DNA of 64,000 bases from Rhodospirillaceae bacterium (GCA_009693785.1 SHWP01000009.1:1-64000), one strand, 5' to 3'. Shown: positions 18,095 to 27,754, counted from the first letter of the stretch. Numbers and translations: made by a program. The notes: generated by a model from the sequence alone, not told the origin.

Positions 18095-19432
18095 TCACCC
18101 GCCCTCATCGCCATCGATATCCTTGCCAGTATAGTCCTTGATCAGCGCGGTGGCGATCAAACTGCATACCGCACACGCCGCCACATAAATGGCAATCGCC
18201 GTGCCGGTGCCGTAACTGGCAAACAGCGTTGCGGCAATCAACGGTGCGGGGCCACCGGCGATGACCGAGGCTAATTGATAGCCCAGCGATGAGCCCGAAT
18301 AGCGCACGCGGCCCGTGAAGGCCTCGGCGATCAGGGCGGCTTGCGGGCCGTACATCATGTCATGCGGGATAAGCGACAACACGATGGCCACGAAAATCAG
18401 CGTGGGCGATTTGGTATCCAGCAGCCCGAAATACACAAAGGCGAACACGGCCATGGTCGCCGCGCCGATCAGGTACATTTTCTTGCGGCCAATGCGGTCG
18501 GACAAATGCCCCGACAAGGGGATGGTGACGAACGACAACATCGCGGCCACCAGCACGGCGGTGAGCAGAAAGTCGCGCGAGACGCCCAAGGTGGTGGTGC
18601 CGTAGGAAAAGATGAACGCGGTGAACACATAAAACGGCGCCTGCTCGCCCATGCGCAGCAGGGCCGAGAGGATGATTTCTTTGGGGTGCCTGCGAATGGC
18701 CGCTAACACCGGTTGGCGTTCGATGCGGTTGGTGGCGGCCAATTTGGCGAACGCGGGCGTTTCTAAAATGCCAAGGCGGATATACAGGCCCACGCCCACC
18801 AGCAAAATCGACAACAAAAACGGAATGCGCCAGCCCCACTCCATGAAGGCATCGCCCGACAGCGCGCTGAAGCCCAGCACAGCCGCGTTGGCCAGGAACA
18901 AACCTGCGGGAACGCCGAACTGCGGCCACGAGGCGATATAGCCGCGATGGGAATTGGTGCGCGCCCATTCCATGGCAAGCAACACCGAGCCGCCCCATTC
19001 GCCGCCCACGCCAATGCCCTGAATGAAGCGCAGCACCGTCAGCAGCACCGCGCCCCAAATGCCAATCGTCTCATACGTTGGTACCAAGGCCACCAGGAAG
19101 GTGGCGATGCCCATGAGCATAAGTGTGGCGATCAGCGTGGCTTTGCGGCCGATGCGGTCGCCATAATGGCCGAAGATGGCCGCGCCCACGGGCCGGGCGG
19201 CGAAGCCCACCGCGTAAATCAGGAACGCCTGCAAGGTGCCCATGAGCGGTTCGGACGCCGGGAAATACAGCTTGGCGAACACCAGCCCGGTGACAGTGGA
19301 ATAGAGAAAAAAGTCGTACCACTCGATGGTGGTGCCGATGGTCGAAGCGATCACCGCGCGTTTGAGTTGAACGTGATGATCCGCAGCCGAAAGCGCGAGC
19401 GCGTGTTGCGGCATGGTACTGTCAATCGTCAT
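18095..19432 (-). CDS. MFS transporter, metabolite:H+ symporter (ProP/ShiA-like) family
   Basis: TIGTTIEWYDFFLYSTVTGLVF, GHYGDRIGRKATL, RFIQGIGVGGEWGGSVLLAMEWA. Confidence 0.9.
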   Translation of the reverse strand: MTIDSTMPQHALALSAADHHVQLKRAVIASTIGTTIEWYDFFLYSTVTGLVFAKLYFPASEPLMGTLQAFLIYAVGFAARPVGAAIFGHYGDRIGRKATLIATLMLMGIATFLVALVPTYETIGIWGAVLLTVLRFIQGIGVGGEWGGSVLLAMEWARTNSHRGYIASWPQFGVPAGLFLANAAVLGFSALSGDAFMEWGWRIPFLLSILLVGVGLYIRLGILETPAFAKLAATNRIERQPVLAAIRRHPKEIILSALLRMGEQAPFYVFTAFIFSYGTTTLGVSRDFLLTAVLVAAMLSFVTIPLSGHLSDRIGRKKMYLIGAATMAVFAFVYFGLLDTKSPTLIFVAIVLSLIPHDMMYGPQAALIAEAFTGRVRYSGSSLGYQLASVIAGGPAPLIAATLFASYGTGTAIAIYVAACAVCSLIATALIKDYTGKDIDGDEGG

Positions 19433-19493
19433 GGCAAATAAGCTCCCCCAGAAGGCTCCCGGCGAACGTTAGCATAGGTGTAGAGGGGCCGCG

Positions 19494-20054
19494 CTAGGAC
19501 TTGGCGATGGAATAACGAATGGCGCGCACCTCGATTTTCTCCTCTCCTGCGGGCGTGCGCAACGTGACGCTGTCGCCCTCGCATGATTTCAACAAGGACT
19601 TGGCGATGGGCGAGACCCAACTGACCATACCAGCTTCCAGATTGGCTTCATCGATGCCAACGATGCGCACGGTTTTTTCATGGCCATGTAGGTCGGCATA
19701 AGTGACGGTTGCACCGAAGAACACCTGATCGCGGATTTTCTGAAGTGCTGGGTCGACCACCGTGGCGCTTTCGATGCGCTTGGTGAGATATCTCATACGC
19801 CGATCGATCTCGCGCAGGCGTTTCTTGCCGTAAATATAATCGCCGTTTTCCGAGCGATCGCCATTGCCCGCCGCCCACGACACCACCTCGACCACCTTGG
19901 GCCGCTCGACACGGGCGAGTTGGGTGAGTTCGTCGCGGAGTTTTTGAAAGCCTTCGGGCGTGACGTAGTTCTTCAATCCCGCGCCCAAGCCATCGGGCTC
20001 ATCTGCGAGATCGGCGTCATCGGCGTCGGACTCTTTGACGAAGGCTTTGCTCAT
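19494..20054 (-). CDS. greB: Transcription elongation factor GreB
   Basis: NGDRSENGDYIYGKKRLREIDRRMRYLTKRIESATVVDP; GreA/GreB C-terminal domain. Confidence 0.88.
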   Translation of the reverse strand: MSKAFVKESDADDADLADEPDGLGAGLKNYVTPEGFQKLRDELTQLARVERPKVVEVVSWAAGNGDRSENGDYIYGKKRLREIDRRMRYLTKRIESATVVDPALQKIRDQVFFGATVTYADLHGHEKTVRIVGIDEANLEAGMVSWVSPIAKSLLKSCEGDSVTLRTPAGEEKIEVRAIRYSIAKS

Positions 20055-20079
20055 GTGGATTGAGGTGTTTTCCTTTTAT

Positions 20080-20162
20080 TGTCATTGCCGGGCTTGACGC
20101 CTAGTTTTTATTAGCGACTAAAAGAAGCTTAGAAAAACTTGGCGTCAAGCCGGGGAATGACA
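20080..20162. repeat. Large imperfect palindrome
   Basis: TGTCATTGCCGGGCTTGACGCC (20080-20101) vs GGCGTCAAGCCGGGGAATGACA (20141-20162), 22-bp arms with two mismatches; inner TTAGcgaCTAA hairpin. Confidence 0.75.
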
Positions 20163-20194
20163 AGTAAGAATCAGTCTGGCAGCATTGATCTACC

Positions 20195-20881
20195 CTACTC
20201 CCACTTCACATTCTTCATGGCCTTGAGCTTCTCCATCACGCTGCGGCGTTGCCAATAAGGTTGCTTGCGCATCTCGGGGTCTTGCTCGCCCGCGTTATGG
20301 GCCTCGACATTGCGGATGATGGTTTCAGCCGCCTCAGGCTTGAGCACCACCACACCGTCGCTGTCGCCCAAAATAATATCGCCGGGATAGACAATCACCC
20401 CGCCGCAAATCACGGGAATATTGAGCGAGCCAGGGCCATCGGAGGTGGTGGCGGTGGCCGAGACCGCGCGCGCGAAGATGGGCATTTGCGCACGCTCACG
20501 CGCGAGCAACGCCGAGTTCATGGTGGCGCCGTCGATCACCACGCCCGCCGCCCCCGCACCCTTCGCACCCATGGTCATGCTCATGCCCCACACCGCCACA
20601 TCGGTGTAACCGCCCGCATCCACCACGATCACATCGCCGGGCTTGGCGTACTTGGGGGCCAGCTCACCCATCATGCGGTCGTACCAGTATTCAGGCCGCA
20701 CGGTCAGCGCCGGGCCGCAGATGCGCCAGGTGGGGTCGAGCGGCTTGATGCCGGGGTGCATGGTTTGACGCGGGCCCGCCTCGAAGCCCGACACACCCAC
20801 ATGCAGCTTGGCTACTTTTGCGACAAGTTCCGCCGATGGGCGCTTGAAGTCGGTAATTATGGTGTGCGTGGCGACGCTCAT
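20195..20881 (-). CDS. RraA / 4-hydroxy-4-methyl-2-oxoglutarate aldolase-fold protein
   Basis: RICGPALTVRP, KPGDVIVVDAGGYTDVAVWG, GAAGVVIDGATMNS, VNPGDII-like VYPGDIILGDSDGVVVLK. Confidence 0.85.
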   Translation of the reverse strand: MSVATHTIITDFKRPSAELVAKVAKLHVGVSGFEAGPRQTMHPGIKPLDPTWRICGPALTVRPEYWYDRMMGELAPKYAKPGDVIVVDAGGYTDVAVWGMSMTMGAKGAGAAGVVIDGATMNSALLARERAQMPIFARAVSATATTSDGPGSLNIPVICGGVIVYPGDIILGDSDGVVVLKPEAAETIIRNVEAHNAGEQDPEMRKQPYWQRRSVMEKLKAMKNVKWE

Positions 20882-20921
20882 GACAATTCCAGTTGTGATC
20901 GATTTGCTCTAATCTCGCGGC

Positions 20922-22436
20922 ATGAAGCATAGCCACATGCCCCATATTCGCAATCAGATTACCGCCACGTTCTTCGCACTGATCACCCTGTGCGCAGCGC
21001 ATGCACATGCCGAGAAACACTTGCGCGTCACCACTTATAGTTTGCCGTTGGCGCAGGGCAACGTACACCGCTCGACCAGTTCGTCAGAGATTTACATTCA
21101 CACGGCCATGTTCGATCCGCTGACCATCGTGGACGAGAGCGCCAAGGTCTTGCCGTGGCTGGCCGAACGCTGGGAATCGCGCGACCCGCTGACCTGGCGG
21201 TTTTATCTGCGCAAGGGTGTGAGCTTTTCCAACGGCGAGAAGTTCACCGCCGACGCCGTGGCCACCAACCTGAATTATCTGATCTCGCCAGAGGGCAAGC
21301 GTGAATCTGTCTCGCGCACAGTCACCTCGATCGCGCGGGTGGATATCATCGACGACTATACGGTTGATATCGTCACTCATTTTCCCAACATCATGCTGCC
21401 GGGCGAAATCGCCATGGCACGTATGATGGCGCCGGGGCAGTGGCGGCGGTTAGGTATGGAGGGCTTTGCCAAAGAGCCTGTGGGCACTGGCCCCTTCAAG
21501 GTCGACCGCTGGGATGCCGCGCGCATCGAGCTCTCGGCCTTCACCGGTTCCTGGATCAGGCCCAAGTCCGACAAACTGACGTTCCTCAAGTTGCCCGATG
21601 CGGTCTCACGCACCCAGGCTATCCTGTCAAACAATGCCGATATCGCCATCGTCATCGGGCCCGAGGACGTTGCTGTGCTGGAAGCCGCGGGTCACACGCA
21701 CCATATCAGCCGCGGCACTGGAACCATGGGGCTGGCCTTTCTGAAAGACAAAGGCGGACCAATAGCGGATAAACGCGTACGCCTTGCGCTCAATTACGCC
21801 GTCAATAAAGAGCGCTATATCGCTGCGTTGTTGAACAACGCCGTCTTGCCTGCCAGCCAAGCCACACCGTCGTATGCCATCGCCTTTGACCCGTCCTTGA
21901 AACCGTTCGAATACGACCCCGCCAAGGCACGCGCCCTACTCAAGGAGGCCGGTTACGAAAAAGGCTTTACGTTGGTGGCCGAGGCGATTTTGGGCGGCAG
22001 TGCCGCCGATACAGCAATTTTTCAATACATCGCCCAAGACTTGGCCGCCGTGGGTGTGACGTTGGAAATGCGCAGCATTCCCAACAGTGAGATGATTAAG
22101 AAGGTCAATTTCGGCGGCTGGGCAGGCCAGGCCTACAACATCGACTTCAATGTCAAACCCAGTTTGGATGCCTATCGCACCCTCGACGTCTGCCTGACCC
22201 GGGGCGGCTATTATTGCGATGAGGATTTAATGCCAATCATCCGCGCGGCGCGGGTGGAGTTCGACATGAACAAGCGCGTGGTCCTGGTGCGCCAGTTGCT
22301 CAAGCGCCTGCGCGATGATCCGCCGACGCTCTATATGCATGAAACCGTCATGTTCGACGGGCTGCACAAGCGGGTGTCGGGCTATAAACCCATGAACCTA
22401 ATCATTAACTATCATCAGATTGACGTGACCGAATAA
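20922..22436 (+). CDS. Periplasmic substrate-binding protein, SBP_bac_5 (paralog of 15592-17088)
   Basis: Signal peptide, MFDPLTIVDESAKVLPWLAERWESRDPLTWRFYLRKGVSFSNGEKFTADAV, VRLALNYAVNKERYIAALLN. Confidence 0.9.
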   Translation: MKHSHMPHIRNQITATFFALITLCAAHAHAEKHLRVTTYSLPLAQGNVHRSTSSSEIYIHTAMFDPLTIVDESAKVLPWLAERWESRDPLTWRFYLRKGVSFSNGEKFTADAVATNLNYLISPEGKRESVSRTVTSIARVDIIDDYTVDIVTHFPNIMLPGEIAMARMMAPGQWRRLGMEGFAKEPVGTGPFKVDRWDAARIELSAFTGSWIRPKSDKLTFLKLPDAVSRTQAILSNNADIAIVIGPEDVAVLEAAGHTHHISRGTGTMGLAFLKDKGGPIADKRVRLALNYAVNKERYIAALLNNAVLPASQATPSYAIAFDPSLKPFEYDPAKARALLKEAGYEKGFTLVAEAILGGSAADTAIFQYIAQDLAAVGVTLEMRSIPNSEMIKKVNFGGWAGQAYNIDFNVKPSLDAYRTLDVCLTRGGYYCDEDLMPIIRAARVEFDMNKRVVLVRQLLKRLRDDPPTLYMHETVMFDGLHKRVSGYKPMNLIINYHQIDVTE

Positions 22437-22658
22437 CAGCCCGGTGCCACAATTGCGCCAGGCTGGGCAACTTAGGGTTCTAAACCTCGAACTTCGGCAT
22501 TTATTGAAGCCCTGGAACTACAGTAGAAATTAGCCCTATGCGGAACGGTTGCTTCGGCTGCTAAAACATCATAAGCAGCGGTTGGGTTCGCTTTCTGCGT
22601 TCGCGAGACCGGGATAGATATAAGCTCGGCTGCTTCTGGGCCGGGTCTTTGGGGTGAG

Positions 22659-23683
22659 ATGAGTACAAAAAAGTTCGATAAAGACCGGCGCGGCGATATC
22701 GACATTTATCTCGGGGAGCCGAACGAGCAAGTGCGCGAAAGCATGCGCGCCATGCTGCGTGGCGAGGGCTTCCGCGCACCCGCACCTTCGCGCGCATGGA
22801 AGACCTCCTCAGCGCGTTTGCTCAGAATTCCCCTGACCTGTTGATCCTCGCCGATGACATGCACGCCTCGACCTTCCAGTTGGTGAAGGACGTCCGTCAG
22901 TTCAAGATGGGGCGTAACCCCTTCATCCTGATCACGATGATGGTTGGTTCTGAAAACGACACCAACATCAAGAAGGCCATTTTGGCTGGCTCCGACGACG
23001 TGCTGGTTAAGCCCGTCTCGCCGGGCAAGATGCTCGACCGTATCGTCCACTTCACCTTCAACCGCTCCCCCTACATTGTCACCACCGATTACCTGGGGCC
23101 CGAGCGGCGGCGCAGCACCGATGACCGGCCCTCGAAGATCCGCCAGCTGCTGGTGGTCAATACCTTACGCGACAAGGCCGAGGGCAGGCGTGTGTCCGCC
23201 TCCGAGCTAAACCGCCAGGTCGAGCGCTGCATGACCGACGTGATGGCCTCGCGCCTCGACAGCCATGGCCTCAAGCTGGGGTATATCTGCAACCTCATCC
23301 TCAAGGCCTACGAAGAAAAGAAAATAGATAAGGCGGTTCACGACAACTTGCTGGTGCTGGTGCAAGTGCTGGAAGACGCCGGCCGCACGGCAAAAATCTT
23401 GGGCGAGCCCGATCTGGCCGACATTTGCGTCGACTTGGCGCGTCAAGTCGAAGAACTGGCCGAGGCCTACGAGAACCCGCCCAGCAGCGGCCTGGCGATC
23501 TTGCGCAAACTCACCCGCGCCTTCGACTTAGCCAAACAATCCACCGAAAAGCGTTTCTCACAAAACGCGGTCAAGCCCGATCAAGCTAAGGCCGCTGCAC
23601 CGCCACCACCGCCCGCGCCGGTCGATAGCGCGGCCAAAGGTGGTGACATCACCATCAGCGCCGAAGATTTGCTCAAGGGTTAG
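22659..23683 (+). pseudogene. Receiver-domain-like protein with unrecognised C-terminal domain, interrupted by an apparent 1-nt frameshift near 22770-22785
   Basis: Frame A gives DIDIYLGEPNEQVRESMRAMLRGEGFR; frame B resumes TRTFARMEDLLSAFAQNSPDLLILADD; together they align with the intact paralog 23898-24827. Confidence 0.75.
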
Positions 23684-23777
23684 CGGCACATCAGACGCAC
23701 GTATGCCTGGTTGAGTACGCCATTCTACAATCCATAGCGCCAAGCGCCTAAACCTAAGGTAAACCGCCATCTTTTTG

Positions 23778-23810
23778 GGCACGGCCAACACCAAATATAT
23801 GTTGGCTGTG
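23778..23810. repeat. Hairpin-forming inverted repeat between the receiver-like paralogs
   Basis: GCACGGCCAACA-ccaaatata-TGTTGGCTGTGC, 12-bp arms with one mismatch (G-U capable). Confidence 0.6.
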
Positions 23811-23897
23811 CTTGCATCCCTACAACTAATCCGAGATGATTAGGCGCTGTTTGGAACGTCCTGAGCTTCACACCGCAGAATAGAATCGTACGCCGTC

Positions 23898-24827
23898 ATG
23901 CCGCGCCTCGATAAAGAGATGATGCGCAAAATCACCGTCTATATCGGTGAGAAGAACTATTACGAGCGCAATCAGCTGCGCGACATGTTCAAGGCCCAGG
24001 GCGCGACCCAAATCGTCTGCCACGCCAACCTCCATGGCCTCAAAGAGGTCATGACGCAGGTGCCGCCAGATCTGTTGCTCATCGCCGATGATTTCGACAC
24101 CGATGTGTTTAGCGCCATCAAGGAAATCCGTGGCCAGAAGCTGGGCGACAACCCCTTCATGCTGATCGCCATGCTGGTCGACGCCAACCGCCCACAGTCC
24201 CTGAAACAAGCCATTGGCACCGGGGTCGATGACATCATCGTCAAACCCCTCACGCCCGACCGCATTCAGGACCGGCTGAGACTGGTCACCTTCCACCACC
24301 AGCCCTTCATCGTTACCGACGATTATATGGGGCCACAGCGCAAGAACATGGAATTGACAGGCCGCGTGCGGCGCATCGCGGTACTGAACACTATGCTCGA
24401 GAAGGTCAACGGCCGTGAGTTCGACAAGACGACGTTGAAGCAAGCCGTCGATGGTTCATTGCAACAAGTTCTGCAAGCCAAGCTCGACCGCAAAAGCTTC
24501 CGCCTGGGCGAGGTGTGCGAACGCTTGGTGAATGCCTTCGACACGGGTAATATTAACGAAGAAGTCCAACACGACATGATCATGCTGGCCGACGTGCTGG
24601 GCGAGGCCTCGCAACTGGCGGGCAAATTGCGCGATCCATCGCTGTCGGGGTTGTGCGAACAGTTATCGGAAAATGTGCGCGGCATCGCTGATCATTACGA
24701 TGATGTCTCCTCCAGCGAAATTGACCTGATTCGCAAGGTCACATCGGCCTTCAAGATGGCCATGAACGCTGGGCCCGCCGCCGAGGAATCCCAACCCGAT
24801 GCAGTCGATCTTTCGAAGCTCAGCTAG
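23898..24827 (+). CDS. Receiver-domain-like protein with unrecognised helical C-terminal domain
   Basis: KITVYIGEKNYYERNQLRDMFKAQGATQ, PPDLLLIADDFDTDVFSAIKEIR, GVDDIIVKPLTPDRIQDRL follow the receiver fold; remainder not assigned. Confidence 0.75.
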   Translation: MPRLDKEMMRKITVYIGEKNYYERNQLRDMFKAQGATQIVCHANLHGLKEVMTQVPPDLLLIADDFDTDVFSAIKEIRGQKLGDNPFMLIAMLVDANRPQSLKQAIGTGVDDIIVKPLTPDRIQDRLRLVTFHHQPFIVTDDYMGPQRKNMELTGRVRRIAVLNTMLEKVNGREFDKTTLKQAVDGSLQQVLQAKLDRKSFRLGEVCERLVNAFDTGNINEEVQHDMIMLADVLGEASQLAGKLRDPSLSGLCEQLSENVRGIADHYDDVSSSEIDLIRKVTSAFKMAMNAGPAAEESQPDAVDLSKLS

Positions 24828-24845
24828 CTTCGTTACACTTGGCCC

Positions 24846-25871
24846 ATGACACTATCTCGCCGGGTTGTCTTGAGTGCCGGAGCGTCTGCATTGGCGGGCT
24901 CGAGCGTTTTGGCCGCGCCAGGCCAAACCCGTTTGCGCTTTGGCGCCTACTTGGCGCCTGCCAGCAATACCATCAAGTCCATCGTCGGCCCGTGGATCAA
25001 AGAGGTCGAGGCCGCTGCCGCAGGGCAGTTGGGCTTTGACCTTTATACCGGCGGATCTTTGGGGCGCAGCCCGTATGCCGCCTTCGACCTGCTGCGAGCG
25101 GGCGTGTCGGATATCGCCTTTGCACAACCCAACTACACCCCCGGCCAGTTCAAGCAGCTGCAAGTGCTGGAAGTTCCATTTCTGACGCGCAGCTCCGTCG
25201 AAGCCTCGGTGGTCGCCTGGACATTGTATGAGCGAGGCCTCGTGAAAGGGTTCGATGACGTACATGTGCTAGGCCTATGGACGGCAGAACCGGGATACCT
25301 GTTCATGCGCTTGCCCGTACGTAATTTCGACGATCTCAAGAATCTCAAAATCCGCACGGGGGGGCGCCTCGAAGGCGAATTTATCGAACGGCTGGGCGCC
25401 ACACCCGAGGCCATGTTCACCGCCGAGGTCTACGAGGCGCTTCGCCGCCACACAATTGATGGCGCGGTACAGGGCATCGTCTCGGCCCATACATTCCAAT
25501 CTTATCGGGCTGTCTCGCACGTCCTCAAGGCCCCCTTTGGTGTGATGTCGTTTGCCCTGTTGATGAACAAGCGCGCATGGGAACGCCTGCCACCAGAGTT
25601 GCAGGAAATCCTGACCGGCAAGGGCGGCCTGCACTTGGCGCTTTCGGGCGGTACGGCCTATGACAAATACGCGCGGGAAATAGACGCAAAATTTCACGCC
25701 ATCGGGACCATGACCTACGTCGAGCCGTCGCCCGAGGATATCGAACAATTGGAAGTGGCGGTGAAACCCCTGGTGGATGCGTGGATCGAGCGCACTGAGA
25801 ATGGGGCCGAAACCTATGCGGCGGCTAAAGACATTCTGGCGCAACTGCGCAGCCGCGAACGGGCGAGTTGA
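24846..25871 (+). CDS. dctP: TRAP transporter substrate-binding subunit DctP
   Basis: Signal peptide; YTGGSLGRSPYAAFDLLRAGVSDIAF, LKIRTGGRLEGEFIERLGATPEAM. Confidence 0.9.
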   Translation: MTLSRRVVLSAGASALAGSSVLAAPGQTRLRFGAYLAPASNTIKSIVGPWIKEVEAAAAGQLGFDLYTGGSLGRSPYAAFDLLRAGVSDIAFAQPNYTPGQFKQLQVLEVPFLTRSSVEASVVAWTLYERGLVKGFDDVHVLGLWTAEPGYLFMRLPVRNFDDLKNLKIRTGGRLEGEFIERLGATPEAMFTAEVYEALRRHTIDGAVQGIVSAHTFQSYRAVSHVLKAPFGVMSFALLMNKRAWERLPPELQEILTGKGGLHLALSGGTAYDKYAREIDAKFHAIGTMTYVEPSPEDIEQLEVAVKPLVDAWIERTENGAETYAAAKDILAQLRSRERAS

Positions 25872-26416
25872 TCATGCGTGAATCCAACACGCCCTCGCCG
25901 ATCGAATCGATCATCAACCGCGCTGTTGATTCCATCGCCACGCTTGGCTTTCTATGCCTCGTTTTTATCGCCTTCCTGACCATGATCGACGTGGTCCTGC
26001 GCTATCTCAATCTTGCCCGGTTTGATGGCCTGAAAGACTTGACGGAGGTCGCCTTTGCCGTGGTGATCGCATCGTGTTTTCCGGCGGGCTTGAAAAAAGG
26101 CAATGCCGTGACGGTGCATCTGCTTGGCAAGGCCTTGGGCAATCGTTGGCATGCCTGGTTCGACGTCATCGGCGCGGGGGTCATGTTGGGTCTGTTCGCC
26201 TTGCTTGCGTGGCAATTCACCGCGCTGACATTGCTGTACCAAGAAGCGGGCCGAACCACGTCGACATTGGAATGGCCCACCGCCCCCGTGTGGTGGATCG
26301 TCTCGGCACTCATGATGGCCTGTGTTGTCGTGCAACTTTGGGTCGCAGGCGCTGCGCTGCGGGCCGCGTTCAAGGGCATTCCGCGCCCGAGCCACGGCGA
26401 AAGCATCATGGAATAG
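25868..26416 (+). CDS. dctQ: TRAP transporter small permease DctQ
   Basis: FLTMIDVVLRYLNLARFDGLKDLTEVAFAVVIA; ATGA-type overlap with dctP. Confidence 0.88.
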   Translation: MIMRESNTPSPIESIINRAVDSIATLGFLCLVFIAFLTMIDVVLRYLNLARFDGLKDLTEVAFAVVIASCFPAGLKKGNAVTVHLLGKALGNRWHAWFDVIGAGVMLGLFALLAWQFTALTLLYQEAGRTTSTLEWPTAPVWWIVSALMMACVVVQLWVAGAALRAAFKGIPRPSHGESIME

Positions 26417-26426
26417 GCCGCGCCAC

Positions 26427-27749
26427 GTGGATGTAACCCTCGTTGATCCGGCCGTGATCGGTTCTCTGGCCCTTGTCGCCGTGCTGGGCATGATCGCGCT
26501 GCATGTTCCCATCGGTGCGGCCATGGCCCTTGGCGGTTTCATCGGCACTGGATTGATCATCGGTTTTGGCCCGGCGGTGGCAATTCTGGGTATTGACCCC
26601 TCGCAACAAATCGCCAGCCCCGAGTTGGCAGTGATCGCCTTGTTCTTGTTGATGGGCAACTTCGCAGGTGCGGCGGGCCTATCGGCGGATCTTTACCGCC
26701 TCGCGCAAGCCTTCATCGGTCATCGGCGCGGCGGATTGGCCATGGCCACGGTGGCCTCGTGCGCGGGGTTCGGCGCAGTGTGCGGCTCGTCGTTGGCCAC
26801 GGTGGCCACCATGGCGCGCATCGCCCTGCCCGAAATGAAACAGCGCGGCTATGCGGATTCGCTCTCCACCGGTTCGATTGCCTCAGGCGCGACACTGGGC
26901 ATCATCGTGCCGCCCTCGGTGATCATGGTGCTCTACGCCATCCTGACCGAGCAATTCATCACCGCCTTGTTTGTGGCTGCCGTCGTACCCGCCATCATCG
27001 CCACTGTGGGTTACTTGATTGCCGTGCGCGCATCTGTCGCGCTCAACCCCGAGGCCGGACCAGCGGGCCCGCGCGCACCGTGGCCGGAACGCTGGAAAGC
27101 CGTGAAAGAAAGTTGGGGCGTGCTCTTGCTCGCGGTGTTGGTCTCGGGTGGTATTTATTCAGGTATCTTCACCGTCAATGAAGCCGCCTCCGTGGGGGCG
27201 GCCTTGGCAATTATTTTCGCCTGGGCACGCGGACGGTTAAACCGCACATCATTCTTCAAGAGTTTGAAAGAAACTGCCGCCTCCACCGCGCTGATTTACC
27301 TGATCATCATTGGCGCTAATATTTTCGGCTACTGCATTTCACTCTCGCACATCCCCGATATCATCATCACCGCCATCGAGGCACTGCCGATCCCCGACCT
27401 CATGATCATTTACCTGATACTGGCCATGTATATCGTGCTGGGCGCGATCTTCGATGAAGTCGCCGCCATGGTGATTACTCTGCCCTTCGTGTTCCCCGTG
27501 ATTACGGCGATGGGTTACGACCCGGTGTGGTGGGGCATCATCAACGTGGTGGTGATCGAAATTGGCATGATCATGCCGCCCATCGGGATCAATGTGTTTG
27601 TGATGCAGGGCATGGCGCCCGGCACCAGCTTGCGCACGATTTACACCGGCGTGATGCCCTTCGTGGTGGCCGATATCATCCGGCTGATTATTCTCGTGGC
27701 GCTGCCAGCCCTAACATTATGGCTGCCGAAGCTGGTGGGGCTGATGTGA
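26427..27749 (+). CDS. dctM: TRAP transporter large permease DctM
   Basis: HVPIGAAMALGGFIGTG, CGSSLATVATMARIALPEMKQRGYADSLSTGSIASGATLGIIVPPSVIMVLYAILTEQ; in-frame GTG at 26427 is the likely start. Confidence 0.9.
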   Translation: MDVTLVDPAVIGSLALVAVLGMIALHVPIGAAMALGGFIGTGLIIGFGPAVAILGIDPSQQIASPELAVIALFLLMGNFAGAAGLSADLYRLAQAFIGHRRGGLAMATVASCAGFGAVCGSSLATVATMARIALPEMKQRGYADSLSTGSIASGATLGIIVPPSVIMVLYAILTEQFITALFVAAVVPAIIATVGYLIAVRASVALNPEAGPAGPRAPWPERWKAVKESWGVLLLAVLVSGGIYSGIFTVNEAASVGAALAIIFAWARGRLNRTSFFKSLKETAASTALIYLIIIGANIFGYCISLSHIPDIIITAIEALPIPDLMIIYLILAMYIVLGAIFDEVAAMVITLPFVFPVITAMGYDPVWWGIINVVVIEIGMIMPPIGINVFVMQGMAPGTSLRTIYTGVMPFVVADIIRLIILVALPALTLWLPKLVGLM

Positions 27750-27754
27750 CGCTT

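Noticed and set aside
18360-19058. 232-aa minus-strand ORF overlapping the MFS transporter gene
   Set aside because: Alternate frame of the MFS gene with Arg/Gly/His-rich low-quality composition.
20249-20932. 227-aa plus-strand ORF
   Set aside because: Antisense to the RraA-like gene; His/Arg-rich shadow translation.
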